Positions 20,162 to 20,172 of a stretch of DNA of 20,172 bases are shown piece after piece (positions within the stretch are counted from its first letter, which is position 1; each line of letters starts with the position of its first letter). The translations under genes were made by a program, and so were the position numbers. This DNA comes from a virus. The notes below the pieces were generated by a model. That model made no database searches and was not told the DNA's origin. It saw nothing but the letters and a program-made list of their open reading frames with translations. The stretch is taken from positions 1 through 20,172 of IMG/VR virus record IMGVR_UViG_3300020469_004478; one strand, given 5' to 3'.

Positions 20162-20172
20162 AATAAAGGTTA

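Noticed and set aside
1-20172. tRNA genes, CRISPR arrays, insertion sequences, integrase or attachment sites
   Set aside because: No cloverleaf-like segment, regularly spaced repeats, transposase or recombinase motif was seen on either strand by eye.

Overview
The window reads as a compact, strongly AT-rich segment of a T4-like (tevenvirus-type) tailed-phage genome. All genes lie on the + strand. Almost every junction is a 1-16 bp overlap or a gap of a few bases, and there is no gene-free stretch longer than about 45 bases. The phage assignment rests on a T4-type clamp-loader pair (gp44 and gp62 homologues), a RecB/Cas4-like PD-(D/E)XK nuclease, a small ribbon-helix-helix regulator, a lysozyme-like protein and many very small genes. 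Starts lack Shine-Dalgarno sequences and are preceded by A/T-rich sequence. The promoter-like sites match the Bacteroidetes pattern (TTG, about 20 bases, TAnnTT). I therefore infer a phage of a Bacteroidetes (perhaps marine flavobacterial) host. The host is an inference, not a direct observation.

Layout. 1-1125: the 3' part of a phage-carried groEL. 1153-1601: a 55-aa histone H1-like protein and an 89-aa unknown. 1582-4805: replication and nucleotide block (gp44 ATPase, an 81-aa unknown, gp62, a 77-aa unknown, a DUF1599/Nmad1 protein, a PD-(D/E)XK nuclease). 4847-17697: a roughly 12.8 kb glycan island. It opens with an RHH regulator, then two GT4 glycosyltransferases, a 147-aa unknown, a nucleotide-sugar epimerase, a GT2, a GT32, a PhyH-type Fe(II)/2OG dioxygenase and a GT-B-like protein. 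It then carries an almost complete nonulosonic acid pathway of pseudaminic type (PseB, PseC, PseI/NeuB, PseH, PseF) and a last GT2. 17742-20161: a run of small genes (zinc ribbon, HTH/HNH-like protein, basic peptides, lysozyme-like protein) ending in a strong intrinsic terminator at 20112-20144.

How the genes may work together. The island could make a CMP-activated nine-carbon sugar and assemble it with other sugars by six transferases. Plausible targets are the virion surface or the host cell surface. The PseG hydrolase step is not recognisable here; it may come from the host or from the unassigned GT-B-like protein at 11246-12418.

Most notable non-coding signal: a conserved promoter-like motif, a TG-containing box followed at a fixed distance by TCGTATMTT, occurs five times on the + strand (around 1302, 3112, 8155, 17682 and 20123). 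Four copies sit shortly before gene starts or just after the terminator. This looks like a phage-specific promoter class. The stretch at 19723-20034 is better read as two or three very small genes than as the single long open frame it contains.
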